The notes: generated by a model not told the origin, from the sequence alone. A stretch of DNA of 64,000 bases from Ruminobacter sp964520475 (GCA_964520475.1 CAZFNS010000010.1:13333-77332), one strand, 5' to 3'. Positions 15,815-25,009 are shown, counted from the stretch's first letter. Made by a program: numbers and translations.

Positions 15815-16297
15815 ATGGCGAAAAACAGCAAAGAGACGGCAAGACAGACGGTCATCGCGGTGAACCGGCGGGCGAACCACGATTATTTCCTCGAGCAGCG
15901 CTTCGAGGCCGGCGTCTGCCTGCAGGGCTGGGAGGTCAAGGCCCTGCGCGCCGGCCGGGGCGGCATCAGCGAAGGGTACGTCATCATAAAGAAGGGCGAG
16001 ATCTTCCTGATCGGGGCGAACATCACCCCGCTCGATCAGGCCTGCACCCACACGGTGTGCGATCCGCTGAGGACCCGGAAGCTCCTCCTGAGCCGGCGGG
16101 AGATCGACCGCCTCATCGGCTCCGTCGAAAGGGCGGGCTACACCGTCGTCCCCCTCAGGCTCTACTGGAAAAAAGCCCTGGTCAAACTGGAGATCGCCCT
16201 CGCGAAAGGCAAGAAGGAATACGACAAGCGGGACTCCGTCAAGGAAAGGGAATGGCGGCGGGACCGGGCGCGGGTGATGAAAAAAACCGCGCGCTGA
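15815..16297 (+). CDS. smpB: SsrA-binding protein SmpB
   Basis: The tmRNA partner in trans-translation; it positions tmRNA in the decoding centre of stalled ribosomes. It has 160 residues, as in E. coli. Family blocks are VNRRANHDYFLEQRFEAG, LQGWEVKALRAGR, LIGANITPLDQ, CDPLRTRKLLLSRREID and the basic tail KGKKEYDKRDSVKEREW. I chose the ATG at 15815; a GTG three codons upstream is the other option. The tmRNA gene starts 84 bases after the stop, so partner protein and RNA lie side by side. Confidence 0.97.
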   Translation: MAKNSKETARQTVIAVNRRANHDYFLEQRFEAGVCLQGWEVKALRAGRGGISEGYVIIKKGEIFLIGANITPLDQACTHTVCDPLRTRKLLLSRREIDRLIGSVERAGYTVVPLRLYWKKALVKLEIALAKGKKEYDKRDSVKEREWRRDRARVMKKTAR

Positions 16298-16310
16298 CCC
16301 CCGGAAAAAC

Positions 16311-16338
16311 TTGACCGGCCGCGCGTTTGTCTTATAAT
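16311..16338 (+). promoter_or_regulatory. ssrA (tmRNA) promoter
   Basis: TTGACC (16311-16316) and a perfect TATAAT (16333-16338) with a 16-base spacer lie about 45 bases before the mature tmRNA 5' end, so the RNA has its own strong promoter. Confidence 0.85.
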
Positions 16339-16381
16339 TAAAGCGTGGCCGGAAAACGGCCGCGGTAAATTTTCAAACAAA

Positions 16382-16773
16382 GGGGATGATTCGGATTCGA
16401 CCGGAAGAGTGAAGTCGGGACAGCATGTAGAGGCGTGGGAGGCCTCTTAAAAAACCCACAAACAAGATAGTCGCCAACGATGAGTCTTACGCCTTAGCTG
16501 CCTAAAAAACAGCGACGGCACCCAGCAGCCGGAGCCTAAGAAACTTCCGGGCTGCCCGGAACCCGGATTTGACAATAGGTTCGGGAGCTCCGGATTTCCA
16601 TATTGTACCGGGCGAGTCCCCGGCCGGGGGAGCAGCCTTAAAGAAATACGGCCTGGTTTCGCGGCAGCGTGCCGGTTCGCGTCCGCGGAGCGAGATCAAA
16701 AGATTCGGCTAAACATGTAGACGTTGAGATCGATCCTTTCGGGACGCGGGTTCAAATCCCGCCATCTCCACCA
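16382..16773 (+). ncRNA. ssrA: tmRNA (SsrA), tag ANDESYALAA
   Basis: One-piece transfer-messenger RNA. The 5' end GGGGATGATTCGGATTCGAC pairs with the 3' end CATCTCCACCA to make the alanyl acceptor arm; the T-arm GGACGCGGGTTCAAATCCC is intact and CCA is encoded. The tag frame resumes at GCC (16473-16475) after GATAGTC and reads A-N-D-E-S-Y-A-L-A-A to TAA at 16503-16505. The ALAA end is the ClpXP degron. The E. coli tag is ANDENYALAA, so only Asn5 is changed to Ser. About 390 nt, slightly longer than in E. coli. Confidence 0.97.
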
Positions 16774-16782
16774 TTTCGCAGA

Positions 16783-16808
16783 CGGGGCGCCGCGGGCGCC
16801 CCGTTTTT
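16783..16808 (+). terminator. tmRNA terminator
   Basis: A perfect 9-bp stem CGGGGCGCC/GGCGCCCCG with loop GCG, followed by five T, begins 10 bases after the CCA end. Confidence 0.9.
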
Positions 16809-16852
16809 CGTCTCCGGGCGCGGCCGGGCCGCCGCCCTCCCCCGCGGGCGCG

Positions 16853-16883
16853 AAAAAAGGCCGCGGGCCCCCGGCCCGCGGCC
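16853..16883 (-). terminator. icd terminator
   Basis: On the minus strand a perfect 10-bp stem (16859-16868 with 16874-16883) is followed by six T, just after the icd stop codon. Confidence 0.88.
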
Positions 16884-16906
16884 CCGCCGCGCCGCGGCGC
16901 CGGTTT

Positions 16907-18160
<1,254 letters not shown>

Positions 18161-18264
18161 ATCGAAATCCTCTTTTTGCGTTTGGAAACATCAGCGCCGG
18201 GACGATCCCCTGCGGGGCCCCGGCATCGCGGACCGCCCTGGCGACGACTCGGCGGTCATTAGGA

Positions 18265-18293
18265 ATTATAAAGAGCGCGGGGGCATTTATCAA
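18265..18293 (-). promoter_or_regulatory. icd promoter
   Basis: On the minus strand TTGATA (18288-18293) and TATAAT (18265-18270) with a 17-base spacer, about 105 bases upstream of the icd start; divergent from the NUDIX promoter. Confidence 0.8.
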
Positions 18294-18317
18294 ACATTAC
18301 TTGGCGCCGCCGCGCGT

Positions 18318-18346
18318 TTAACATCGCCGCCCCTTTGTGCTAGAAT
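18318..18346 (+). promoter_or_regulatory. Promoter of the NUDIX-mnmA group
   Basis: TTAACA (18318-18323) and TAGAAT (18341-18346) with a 17-base spacer and an extended TGC before the -10. Its -35 lies only 24 bases from the icd -35, so the two divergent promoters are back to back. Confidence 0.78.
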
Positions 18347-18380
18347 GAAAGGTCGTGAGGAACGGAGAAGAAATTGCGCC

Positions 18381-18905
18381 ATGTCTTATAAATTCAAGCC
18401 CGTGGCCGTCGTGTCGGTCGTCGTGAGCTGCCGCGGCCGCTTCCTGATCGTCGAGGAGCGTCTCGGCAACGGGCTGCCCGTCTACAACACCCCTTCCGGC
18501 CACCTCGAGCGGTGGGAGAGCCTGACCGAGGGCGCCAGAAGGGAGCTGTTCGAGGAAACCGGCATCAGAACGGAAAGCCTGGACGGGATCGTCGGGGTGT
18601 ACGCCCTGGTGCAGGACAGCTACACCATGGTGAGGACGGTGTTCTTCCTGGAACTCGCGCGGGAGCCGGAGCTCGCCGTCCGCGACCCCGACCGGGACGT
18701 GGTCGGGCACCGCTGGCTCACCCTCGAAGAATGCCGGGCGCTCCGCGGCTCGTACCGGTCGGATCTGGTCATCGACGCGATCGAGGACTACAGCGCCGGC
18801 CGGAAATTCCCCCTGTCCCTGCTCAGGCAGTACGACCGGCTGAGCGCGGCCGTCCGCGCCCAGGAGCGCCGGGAAGACCCGGCGGCCGGAGGGGAGGGAA
18901 AATAA
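18381..18905 (+). CDS. NUDIX hydrolase, NudJ-like (first copy)
   Basis: A 174-residue NUDIX phosphohydrolase. In E. coli, NudJ (YmfB) is encoded between mnmA and rluE and hydrolyses nucleoside and thiamine pyrophosphates; position and sequence support NudJ. The Nudix box is complete: GHLERWESLTEGARRELFEE followed by TG (about residues 45-67), with the REUxEE metal-binding glutamates intact. Before it comes the strand VSVVVSCRGRFLIVEE. The C-terminal ~20 residues are a charged tail absent from the second copy. Its TAA is one base before the ATG of the second NUDIX gene. Confidence 0.9.
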   Translation: MSYKFKPVAVVSVVVSCRGRFLIVEERLGNGLPVYNTPSGHLERWESLTEGARRELFEETGIRTESLDGIVGVYALVQDSYTMVRTVFFLELAREPELAVRDPDRDVVGHRWLTLEECRALRGSYRSDLVIDAIEDYSAGRKFPLSLLRQYDRLSAAVRAQERREDPAAGGEGK

Positions 18906-18906
18906 G

Positions 18907-19368
18907 ATGCCGGAGCGCTTCCGTCCTTTCGTGACCGTGGCGGCGATCATCGAGTGCCGCGGCCGGTTCCTGCTCGTGTCGGAGTACGACGAGGCGCCGT
19001 ACCCGGTCTACGGCCAGCCCGCGGGGCACCTCGAGGGCGGCGAGGATCCGATCGGGGCCGCGCGGCGGGAGATCCTCGAGGAAACGGGCCTCGCCCTGGA
19101 GCCGCAGGGTCTGTGCGGCATTTACACCTACGTCAAGGATTACGAGACGATCCAGCGATTCTGCTTCTACGTCGCCGACGACACCCTGCCGGAGCGGCTC
19201 GCGGCGGCGGATCCCGATCACGAGATCCAGACCGCCGGCTGGTACACCCGGGAGGAGATCGAGGCGCTCAGGCCCCGCTACCGCACCAGACTGGTCGGGA
19301 GATGCTTCGAGGACTACTTCGCCGGCAAAAGGTATCCGCTGGACATTCTCCGCACAATAAGGCCGTGA
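18907..19368 (+). CDS. nudJ: NUDIX hydrolase, NudJ-like (second copy)
   Basis: A 153-residue NUDIX protein, the same length as E. coli NudJ. The box GHLEGGEDPIGAARREILEE plus TG fits GX5EX7REUXEEXGU exactly, and the flanking strands (VTVAAIIECRGRFLLVSEYD, VYGQPAGHLEGGE) resemble NudJ closely. It starts one base after the first copy, with GAGGGA as ribosome site, so the pair is a tandem duplication translated in series. This copy is nearer mnmA and keeps the canonical GHLEGGE, so I take it as the likely true NudJ; the division of labour between the copies is unknown. Confidence 0.9.
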   Translation: MPERFRPFVTVAAIIECRGRFLLVSEYDEAPYPVYGQPAGHLEGGEDPIGAARREILEETGLALEPQGLCGIYTYVKDYETIQRFCFYVADDTLPERLAAADPDHEIQTAGWYTREEIEALRPRYRTRLVGRCFEDYFAGKRYPLDILRTIRP

Positions 19369-19380
19369 TTAATTGAAATG

Positions 19381-19414
19381 AAACACCTATTGTCTTATAC
19401 TTTTATAGGTGTTT
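19381..19414. repeat. AT-rich inverted repeat upstream of mnmA
   Basis: AAACACCTAT (19381-19390) and its exact complement ATAGGTGTTT (19405-19414) with a 14-base loop, followed by an AT-rich stretch. It is either a weak terminator for the NUDIX genes or a leader hairpin/operator for mnmA. The 19369-19450 spacer is markedly AT-rich for this genome. Confidence 0.6.
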
Positions 19415-19450
19415 AAATAATTTTTAATCATTTTGTCAGTTCGGTCACAA

Positions 19451-20542
19451 ATGTCTGCGAAAAAAGTCGTCGTCGGAATGTCGGGAGGCGTTGACTCTTC
19501 CGTCGCCGCCTGGCTCCTCCGGGAGCGGGGCTACGAGGTGACCGGCCTGTTCATGAAAAACTGGGAAGAGGACGACACCGGCTCCTACTGCAACGCGGCC
19601 GCCGATCTCGCCGACGCCCGGGCCGTCTGCGACAAAATCGGCGTCGAGCTCAAAACCGTCAACTTCGCGGCCGAGTACTGGGACCGGGTCTTCGAGAACT
19701 TCCTCTCCGAGTACGCCGCCGGCCGGACCCCCAACCCCGACGTCCTCTGCAACCGGGAAATCAAATTCAAGGCCTTCCTCGAGTACGCGCTCGAGGATCT
19801 CGGCGCGGATCTCATGGCCACCGGCCACTACGCGCGGCGCTCCTCCGGCGATCCGCCCCGGCTGCTCCGGGGCGCGGATCCCGCCAAGGACCAGAGCTAC
19901 TTCCTCTACGCGCTTAAAAGCGACCGGCTCGCCCGGGCGCTCTTTCCCGTCGGCGATCTCCTCAAGACGGAGGTCAGGAAGATCGCCCGCGATCTCGGGC
20001 TCGCCACCGCCGCCAAGAAGGACTCCACCGGCATCTGCTTCATCGGCGAAAAGAAGTTCGCCGAGTTCTTAGCCCGCTTCCTGCCCGCGCGCAAGGGGGA
20101 AATCGTCACCCCCGACGGCCGGGTCGTCGGCGAGCACGACGGCCTGATGTACCACACCGTCGGGCAGCGCCGCGGGCTCGGCATCGGGGGCATGCGGGGC
20201 GCGGCCGCCGAGCCCTGGTACGTGGTCGGCAAGGATCTCGAACGCAACCGGCTCATCGTGGCGCAGGGCCGCCGCAACCCCCTCCTCATGTCGCGGGGGC
20301 TCGTCGCCTCGAACCTGACCCTCGTGAGCCTCCCCGAGCTGCCGCCCGGGCGGTACGGGGTCAAGATCAGGTACCGCCAGCCCGACGTCCCCTGCGCCGC
20401 CGAGCCGCTCGGCGGCGGCCGGTTCCGGGTGGTTTTCGACCGGGAGATCCCGGCCGTGACCCCGGGGCAGAGCGCCGTGCTGTACCGCGGGGAGGAGTGC
20501 CTCGGCGGGGGCATCATCGAACGGGGACTCAAAGAGGTGTAG
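19451..20542 (+). CDS. mnmA: tRNA-specific 2-thiouridylase MnmA
   Basis: Thiolates U34 of tRNA-Glu, -Gln and -Lys using sulfur relayed by TusE. It has 363 residues. The PP-loop is GMSGGVDSSVAAWLL near the N terminus; the catalytic Cys pair lies in NPDVLCNREIKF and STGICFIGEKKF; the C-terminal beta barrel contains GQRRGLGIGG and the DLERNRLIVAQG block. I chose the ATG at 19451; a TTG further upstream is in frame but has no family sequence. It is followed after three bases by hflD, as in E. coli. Confidence 0.97.
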   Translation: MSAKKVVVGMSGGVDSSVAAWLLRERGYEVTGLFMKNWEEDDTGSYCNAAADLADARAVCDKIGVELKTVNFAAEYWDRVFENFLSEYAAGRTPNPDVLCNREIKFKAFLEYALEDLGADLMATGHYARRSSGDPPRLLRGADPAKDQSYFLYALKSDRLARALFPVGDLLKTEVRKIARDLGLATAAKKDSTGICFIGEKKFAEFLARFLPARKGEIVTPDGRVVGEHDGLMYHTVGQRRGLGIGGMRGAAAEPWYVVGKDLERNRLIVAQGRRNPLLMSRGLVASNLTLVSLPELPPGRYGVKIRYRQPDVPCAAEPLGGGRFRVVFDREIPAVTPGQSAVLYRGEECLGGGIIERGLKEV

Positions 20543-20545
20543 CGG

Positions 20546-21184
20546 ATGACGGCCAAGGATATAAACGCCCAGACAAAGGCCTTCGCGGCGGTGTGCCAGG
20601 CCTGCGCGCTCATCCAGGAGCTCGCCAACGTCGGCACCTGGAACGACGACGCCGCGGCCATCCTCATCAAGTCGCTGGCTTCCGACTCGCCCGACGACCT
20701 GTCGGCGATCTACCCCGAGGAATACCTGAAGCAGGGCTACTTCACCCTGGTCCGCTGTTTCGGCAGCAACGCCTCCACCGAGCAGAAGTACCTGCAGCTT
20801 TCCAAATACGCGGTGCTGTTCCTCGGTCTCGAGCGGCGCATCGCCAAATCTCCGACCGCCCTGGCGGCGATCCGCCGCCGCCTCGCGGACAACACCGCCT
20901 CGGCCCGGGAGCGGCGCCTTTCCGTGCTCGACCCCGCCCTGATCGAGAACCTCTCGAACATCTACAAAACCGAGGTTTCGGACGTGGGGCTCTCCCGGTT
21001 CAACATCTACGGCCGGAAGAGCATCCTGCGGCAGCCGGAGATCCAGCACCGGATCAGGGCCCTGATCCTCACGGCCATCAGGGCCGTCGTCCTCTGGCGC
21101 GAGGCCGGCGGGCGGCGCCGCAGCTTCATCTTCAGAAGGTCGAAGCTGGTCGAGTGCGCGAACAACCGCCTGAAGCAGCTTTAG
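20546..21184 (+). CDS. hflD: HflD, high-frequency lysogenization protein homologue
   Basis: A 212-residue, mainly helical membrane-associated protein. E. coli HflD affects phage lambda lysogenisation by binding CII, but its housekeeping role is unclear; the gene is nearly always between mnmA and purB, as here. Family landmarks are the N terminus AKDINAQTKAFAAVCQACAL, YPEEYLKQGY, LGLERRI and IYGRKSILRQPE. Conservation here, with no phage in sight, supports a function beyond lambda. Confidence 0.94.
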   Translation: MTAKDINAQTKAFAAVCQACALIQELANVGTWNDDAAAILIKSLASDSPDDLSAIYPEEYLKQGYFTLVRCFGSNASTEQKYLQLSKYAVLFLGLERRIAKSPTALAAIRRRLADNTASARERRLSVLDPALIENLSNIYKTEVSDVGLSRFNIYGRKSILRQPEIQHRIRALILTAIRAVVLWREAGGRRRSFIFRRSKLVECANNRLKQL

Positions 21185-21190
21185 GCGCGC

Positions 21191-21225
21191 GGCGGCCGGC
21201 CGGAACGGGCCGCCCGTCTTTTTTT
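21191..21225 (+). terminator. hflD terminator
   Basis: GGCGGCC (21191-21197) pairs with GGCCGCC (21208-21214), followed by a run of seven T from 21219. It lies just after the hflD stop, so purB may have its own promoter. Confidence 0.75.
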
Positions 21226-21304
21226 ATTTATTCGTGAAAACGGGCAAGGACCCCGCGCGGCCGCGCCGGGTTCCCCGCTTTTAAACCGGAGCGAAAAAAC
21301 GCAA

Positions 21305-22678
21305 ATGGACTTGGAACTTTCTCCCCTCACCGCGGTGTCGCCGATCGACGGCCGCTACGCGGACAAATGCGCGGACCTGCGCGCGATCTTCTCCGAATTC
21401 GGCCTGATCCACAACCGCGTGATCGTGGAAATCGAATGGCTGAAGAAACTCGCGGCCGAGCCCGCGATCGCCGAGGTGCCCCCGTTCGGCCCCGAGGCCC
21501 TGGCTTTTCTGGACGGCGTCGCCGCGAACTTCTCCGAGGAGGACGCGCGCGCCGTCAAGAAGCACGAGAGCGTGACCAACCACGACGTCAAGGCCGTGGA
21601 GTACTTCCTCAAGGACCGGGTCGCGGCGGTTCCCGAGCTCGACCGGGCCAAGGAGTTCATCCACTTCGCCTGCACTTCCGAGGACATCAACGGCAATTCC
21701 TACGCCCTGATGCTCAAGAAGGCGCGCGAGCGGATCGTCGTGCCCCTGTTCACCCGCGTCGCGGACGCCGTCGCGGAGCTCGCCGCCCGCTACGCGGACG
21801 ATCCGATGATGTCGCGGACCCACGGCCAGCCCGCCACGCCGACCACCCTCGGCAAGGAAATGGCCAACTTCGCGTACCGCCTGCGCCGACAGCTCCGGCA
21901 GATCGAGGCCGTGGAGATCCTCGGCAAGATCAACGGCGCCGTGGGCAACTTCAACGCGCACATGTGCGCGTACCCGGACGTCGACTGGCAGAGGTTCGGC
22001 CGGGAATTCGTCGAGGGCCTGGGCCTCGGGTGGAACCCGTACACGACCCAGATCGAGCCCCACGACTACATGGCCGAGCTTTTCGACGCGATCGCCCGCT
22101 TCAACACCGTGGTCCTGGACTTCGACCGCGACGTCTGGGGCTACGTGTCCCTCGGCACGTTCCGGCAGCGCCCGGTCGCGGGCGAGGTCGGATCCTCCAC
22201 CATGCCCCACAAGATCAACCCGATCGACTTCGAGAACTCGGAGGGCAACATCGGCGTCGCCAACGCGATCTTCGCCCACCTGGCCGCGAAGCTCCCGGTG
22301 AGCCGCTGGCAGCGCGACCTCACCGACTCGACGGTCCTGCGCAACCTCGGGGTGGCCGTGGGCTACACCGAGATCGCCATGAAGTCGACCCTGCGGGGCG
22401 CGGGCAAGCTCGAGGCCGACACCGCGCGCATGCTCGGCGAGCTCGACGCCAACTGGGAGGTCCTCGCCGAGCCCTACCAGACGGTGATGCGCCGCTACGG
22501 CGTGGCCGCCCCCTACGAGAAGCTCAAGGCCCTGACCCGCGGCCGGAAGGTGACCCGGGAGATCATGCTCGGGTTCATCGACTCCCTGGAGATCCCCGAA
22601 GAGGCGAAGGAGACCCTGCGCCGGCTCACCCCCGCCGGCTACACCGGCCGGGCCGCCGCGTCCGCCCGCGAGATCTGA
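21305..22678 (+). CDS. purB: Adenylosuccinate lyase
   Basis: Acts twice in purine synthesis: SAICAR to AICAR plus fumarate, and adenylosuccinate to AMP plus fumarate. It has 457 residues (E. coli 456). Fumarase/aspartase-superfamily motifs are visible: TSEDINGNSYALML, the His motif SRTHGQPATPTTLGKE, and the signature GSSTMPHKINPIDFEN with the catalytic Ser loop. It follows hflD as in E. coli. purC, the enzyme for the preceding step, is at 34737. Confidence 0.97.
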   Translation: MDLELSPLTAVSPIDGRYADKCADLRAIFSEFGLIHNRVIVEIEWLKKLAAEPAIAEVPPFGPEALAFLDGVAANFSEEDARAVKKHESVTNHDVKAVEYFLKDRVAAVPELDRAKEFIHFACTSEDINGNSYALMLKKARERIVVPLFTRVADAVAELAARYADDPMMSRTHGQPATPTTLGKEMANFAYRLRRQLRQIEAVEILGKINGAVGNFNAHMCAYPDVDWQRFGREFVEGLGLGWNPYTTQIEPHDYMAELFDAIARFNTVVLDFDRDVWGYVSLGTFRQRPVAGEVGSSTMPHKINPIDFENSEGNIGVANAIFAHLAAKLPVSRWQRDLTDSTVLRNLGVAVGYTEIAMKSTLRGAGKLEADTARMLGELDANWEVLAEPYQTVMRRYGVAAPYEKLKALTRGRKVTREIMLGFIDSLEIPEEAKETLRRLTPAGYTGRAAASAREI

Positions 22679-22781
22679 AGCCCCGTCCCGGGGCGTTTTC
22701 CCCCGCGCCCGGGCGTTCCGGCGGCGGCTTTTTACCCGCCGCGCGGGGCTCCCGGGCCCCCGCCCGACGGCCTCCCGCGGT

Positions 22782-22810
22782 TTGCATAAGCCGTTGCCAT
22801 CTGATAAAAT
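22782..22810 (+). promoter_or_regulatory. corA promoter
   Basis: TTGCAT (22782-22787) and TAAAAT (22805-22810) with a 17-base spacer, 32 bases upstream of the corA start in an otherwise GC-rich spacer. Confidence 0.75.
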
Positions 22811-22841
22811 GCATAAAATTTAACAGGCGAGGAGGGCGAAA

Positions 22842-23795
22842 ATGATCAGAACATACATGCTGAGCGACCAGACTCTGACCTACGAAGATCTCGAGCCTCC
22901 GTACCCCGTGCCCGAAAACTCCGTCTGGATCGACATCAAGAACCCGGACGACGGGGAAAGGGAGTGGATGCAGAGCCTCTTCAAGGAAGAGGTTCCCGAA
23001 GAGGACGACATCGACGAGATCGAATCGTCCTCGCGCTTCTACATCGACACCGACGGCGTGCACATCACCTCCCTGTTCCCGCAGCGCAAGGGCCGCGAGA
23101 CGGAAAGCGCCAACGTGCTGTTCACCATCCACGGCGGCCAGCTCATCACCTTCCGCGAGGACGACGTGAGCATCATCAGGCTGCTCAGGCACTACCTCAA
23201 GCACAACCGCGTGAAGATCCGGGACAACATCGACATCTTCCTCGAGCTGCAGGACATCAAGGTCGAATCCCTGTCCGACTACATCGAGGACTCCTACGAG
23301 ACCCTGGAGGAAACGGCGACGCAGGTCCTCTCGGACAACGACGAGCTCATCCAGGATCTGCTGCAGGAGCTCACCTTCCAGGAGGAGGCGATCTCCCAGA
23401 TCCGTACCGCCCTCTTCGATACCAGAAAGGCGCTGCGCTTCCTCAGGAAGTCCATCACCAACCGTCTGACCCCCATGCAGTTCGAGACGATCGACAACAT
23501 CCTGCAGGACATCGAGTCCCTGCTGCCGCACACCCAGTTCATGTTCGACAAGATCAACTTCCAGCTGCAGACCGCGATGTCCTACACGAACCACAAGCAG
23601 AACAAGATCATCAAGATCTTCTCCGTGGCGGCGGTGGTGTTCATGCCCCCGACCTGGATCGCGAGCGTGTACGGCATGAACTTCCGCTCGATGCCCGAGC
23701 TCGACTGGGAGTACGGCTACCCCGTGTCCGTCGTCATGATGATCCTCTCCGCGACCCTTACCTATTTCTTCTTCCGGCGCCGGAAGTGGCTGTAG
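22842..23795 (+). CDS. corA: CorA-family magnesium transport protein
   Basis: A pentameric inner-membrane channel for Mg2+ (and Co2+/Ni2+). It has 317 residues (E. coli 316). The N-terminal ~240 residues form the acidic cytoplasmic funnel and long stalk helix. Two membrane helices follow at the C terminus, separated by the pore signature YGMNF (about residue 280). The protein ends in the basic tail FFFRRRKWL. The ATG has AGGCGAGGAGG upstream. YbeX/CorC at 2265, a reported accessory of CorA-linked efflux, is in the same window but not adjacent. Confidence 0.95.
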   Translation: MIRTYMLSDQTLTYEDLEPPYPVPENSVWIDIKNPDDGEREWMQSLFKEEVPEEDDIDEIESSSRFYIDTDGVHITSLFPQRKGRETESANVLFTIHGGQLITFREDDVSIIRLLRHYLKHNRVKIRDNIDIFLELQDIKVESLSDYIEDSYETLEETATQVLSDNDELIQDLLQELTFQEEAISQIRTALFDTRKALRFLRKSITNRLTPMQFETIDNILQDIESLLPHTQFMFDKINFQLQTAMSYTNHKQNKIIKIFSVAAVVFMPPTWIASVYGMNFRSMPELDWEYGYPVSVVMMILSATLTYFFFRRRKWL

Positions 23796-23808
23796 GAAAG
23801 AGCCGCGC

Positions 23809-23845
23809 GGGCCGGATCCTCAGACGGGGTCCGGCCCGTCTTCTT
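23809..23845 (+). terminator. Probable corA terminator overlapping the end of the opposite NUDIX gene
   Basis: An 11-bp stem (23809-23819 with 23827-23837, one G-T pair) followed by GTCTTCTT. It lies over the last codons of the convergent NUDIX gene; the T-tract is imperfect. Confidence 0.5.
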
Positions 23846-24359
23846 CCGGGGCGGTCCCCCGGGACAGGGCGTACCGGAAGGCGAGCAGCGAATCCGGGGT
23901 GAACTCGGCGGCGCGCGCCTCGATCTCCTCCGGCGTCATCCGGAGCACGGCGGCCACCTCGCTTTCCTGCCTGACGATCTTCCCCCGGTACTCGCCGCGG
24001 AACACGCCCGCCCAGACGAAGGAGTCCGGGGCGAGCGGCAGTTTCCGCCAGCCCAGGAACTCAAGCTCCGCCCGCGCGCCGAGTTCCTCGTAAATCTCCC
24101 GGGCCGCGCTCAGGGCGACGTCGTCCTCGTCCGCCCTGACCACCCCGCCCGGGCAGGCGTCGAGCATGCCCGGGCAGTAGTCCTTGGCCGCCGTCCGCCG
24201 CTCCACCAGATACCGGCCCTCCCCGTCGCCGAGCGCCACGTAGGTGGCCCGGTGCGGCAGCCGGTCCCGCCGCATCACGGGGCGCGGGGCGGTTCCGGTC
24301 ACCCGGTTCAGCCCGTCGACGATGAGCACCGTTTCCGCCGCGCTTTCCTCTTCTTCCAT
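23820..24359 (-). CDS. NUDIX hydrolase, YfcD-like
   Basis: A 179-residue NUDIX protein related to E. coli YfcD and the isopentenyl-diphosphate isomerase-like branch: VLIVDGLNRVTGTAPRPVMR, HRATYVALGDGEGRYLVERR, and D-CPGGVV leading into the box. The Nudix box (GVVRADEDDVALSAAREIYEELG) has one extra residue between the first Glu and the REUxEE core compared with the consensus; the core glutamates are intact. Substrate is unknown for this branch. It is convergent with corA and has no obvious operon partner. Confidence 0.85.
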   Translation of the reverse strand: MEEEESAAETVLIVDGLNRVTGTAPRPVMRRDRLPHRATYVALGDGEGRYLVERRTAAKDYCPGMLDACPGGVVRADEDDVALSAAREIYEELGARAELEFLGWRKLPLAPDSFVWAGVFRGEYRGKIVRQESEVAAVLRMTPEEIEARAAEFTPDSLLAFRYALSRGTAPEEDGPDPV

Positions 24360-24471
24360 GTCCGTCCGCCTCCCCGCCGGCCGTAAACGGCGCCCTTTTC
24401 GTCTTTATGTCTTTTTGCGCCCCGGCGGATGATATATAATACAGCATCACCATCGTACCGGAGCCAGTCAG

Positions 24472-24927
24472 ATGATCAGCTCAAGCAAAAAATTGTGCGC
24501 CGCGGCCCTCGCCGCGGCGGTTCTCGCCGGATGCAGCAGCGCGGCCGGGGACCGGAACAGCCTTCCCTACGCGGAATTCGGCAAGGTCACGGCCGACCTG
24601 ACCAAAAAAACGGCGCCGGCCGTGGAAATCCCCTACTGCCTCGTCAACGGCCTCGACGACGACTTCTACGTGGAGAAGGTCATCGTCACCCTGTTCGTCG
24701 GCGGCATGGAAATCAAAACGGAGGAAGTCCTCTTCGACGACGACCTGGAGCCGCGCGGCCGCAAATGCTCCGTCCTGGTCATGAAGCCGGACGTGCTGCA
24801 CAGCCCGAAAACCTCGTCGACGCTGCTTAACACCATGCTCGACAGATATTACCGGGTCGAGGGCACGGTCACGTACGGCGACGACGAGGTCGAGCCGGTC
24901 ACGACCTCCGGCAAGGGCAAACTCTGA
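24472..24927 (+). CDS. Small lipoprotein of unknown function
   Basis: A 151-residue protein with a signal peptide ending in the lipobox LAGC (MISSSKKLCAAALAAAVLAGC; lipidated Cys21). The residue after Cys is Ser, not Asp, so the outer membrane is the expected destination. The mature part is a beta-rich domain (VEIPYCLVNGLDDDFYVEKV, VTLFVGGMEIKTEEVLF) without a family I can name. GGAG lies 10 bases before the ATG; a TATAAT at 24435-24440 lies about 30 bases upstream. A terminator follows directly. Confidence 0.78.
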   Translation: MISSSKKLCAAALAAAVLAGCSSAAGDRNSLPYAEFGKVTADLTKKTAPAVEIPYCLVNGLDDDFYVEKVIVTLFVGGMEIKTEEVLFDDDLEPRGRKCSVLVMKPDVLHSPKTSSTLLNTMLDRYYRVEGTVTYGDDEVEPVTTSGKGKL

Positions 24928-24933
24928 CGCGCT

Positions 24934-24961
24934 CCGCCCCGGCTTCCGGGGCGGGGTTTTT
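24934..24961 (+). terminator. Terminator after the 24472 lipoprotein gene
   Basis: A perfect 9-bp stem CCGCCCCGG/CCGGGGCGG with loop CTT, then GG and a T-run. Confidence 0.88.
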
Positions 24962-25009
24962 CCGGACGGGGCGGGCCCCGGGCGGACCGGGTAATGAGTA
25001 AACGAGTAA

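Noticed and set aside
20546..21184. HflD as a sign of a prophage
   Set aside because: Despite its lambda-related name the gene is a conserved chromosomal neighbour of mnmA and purB; no phage genes are present.
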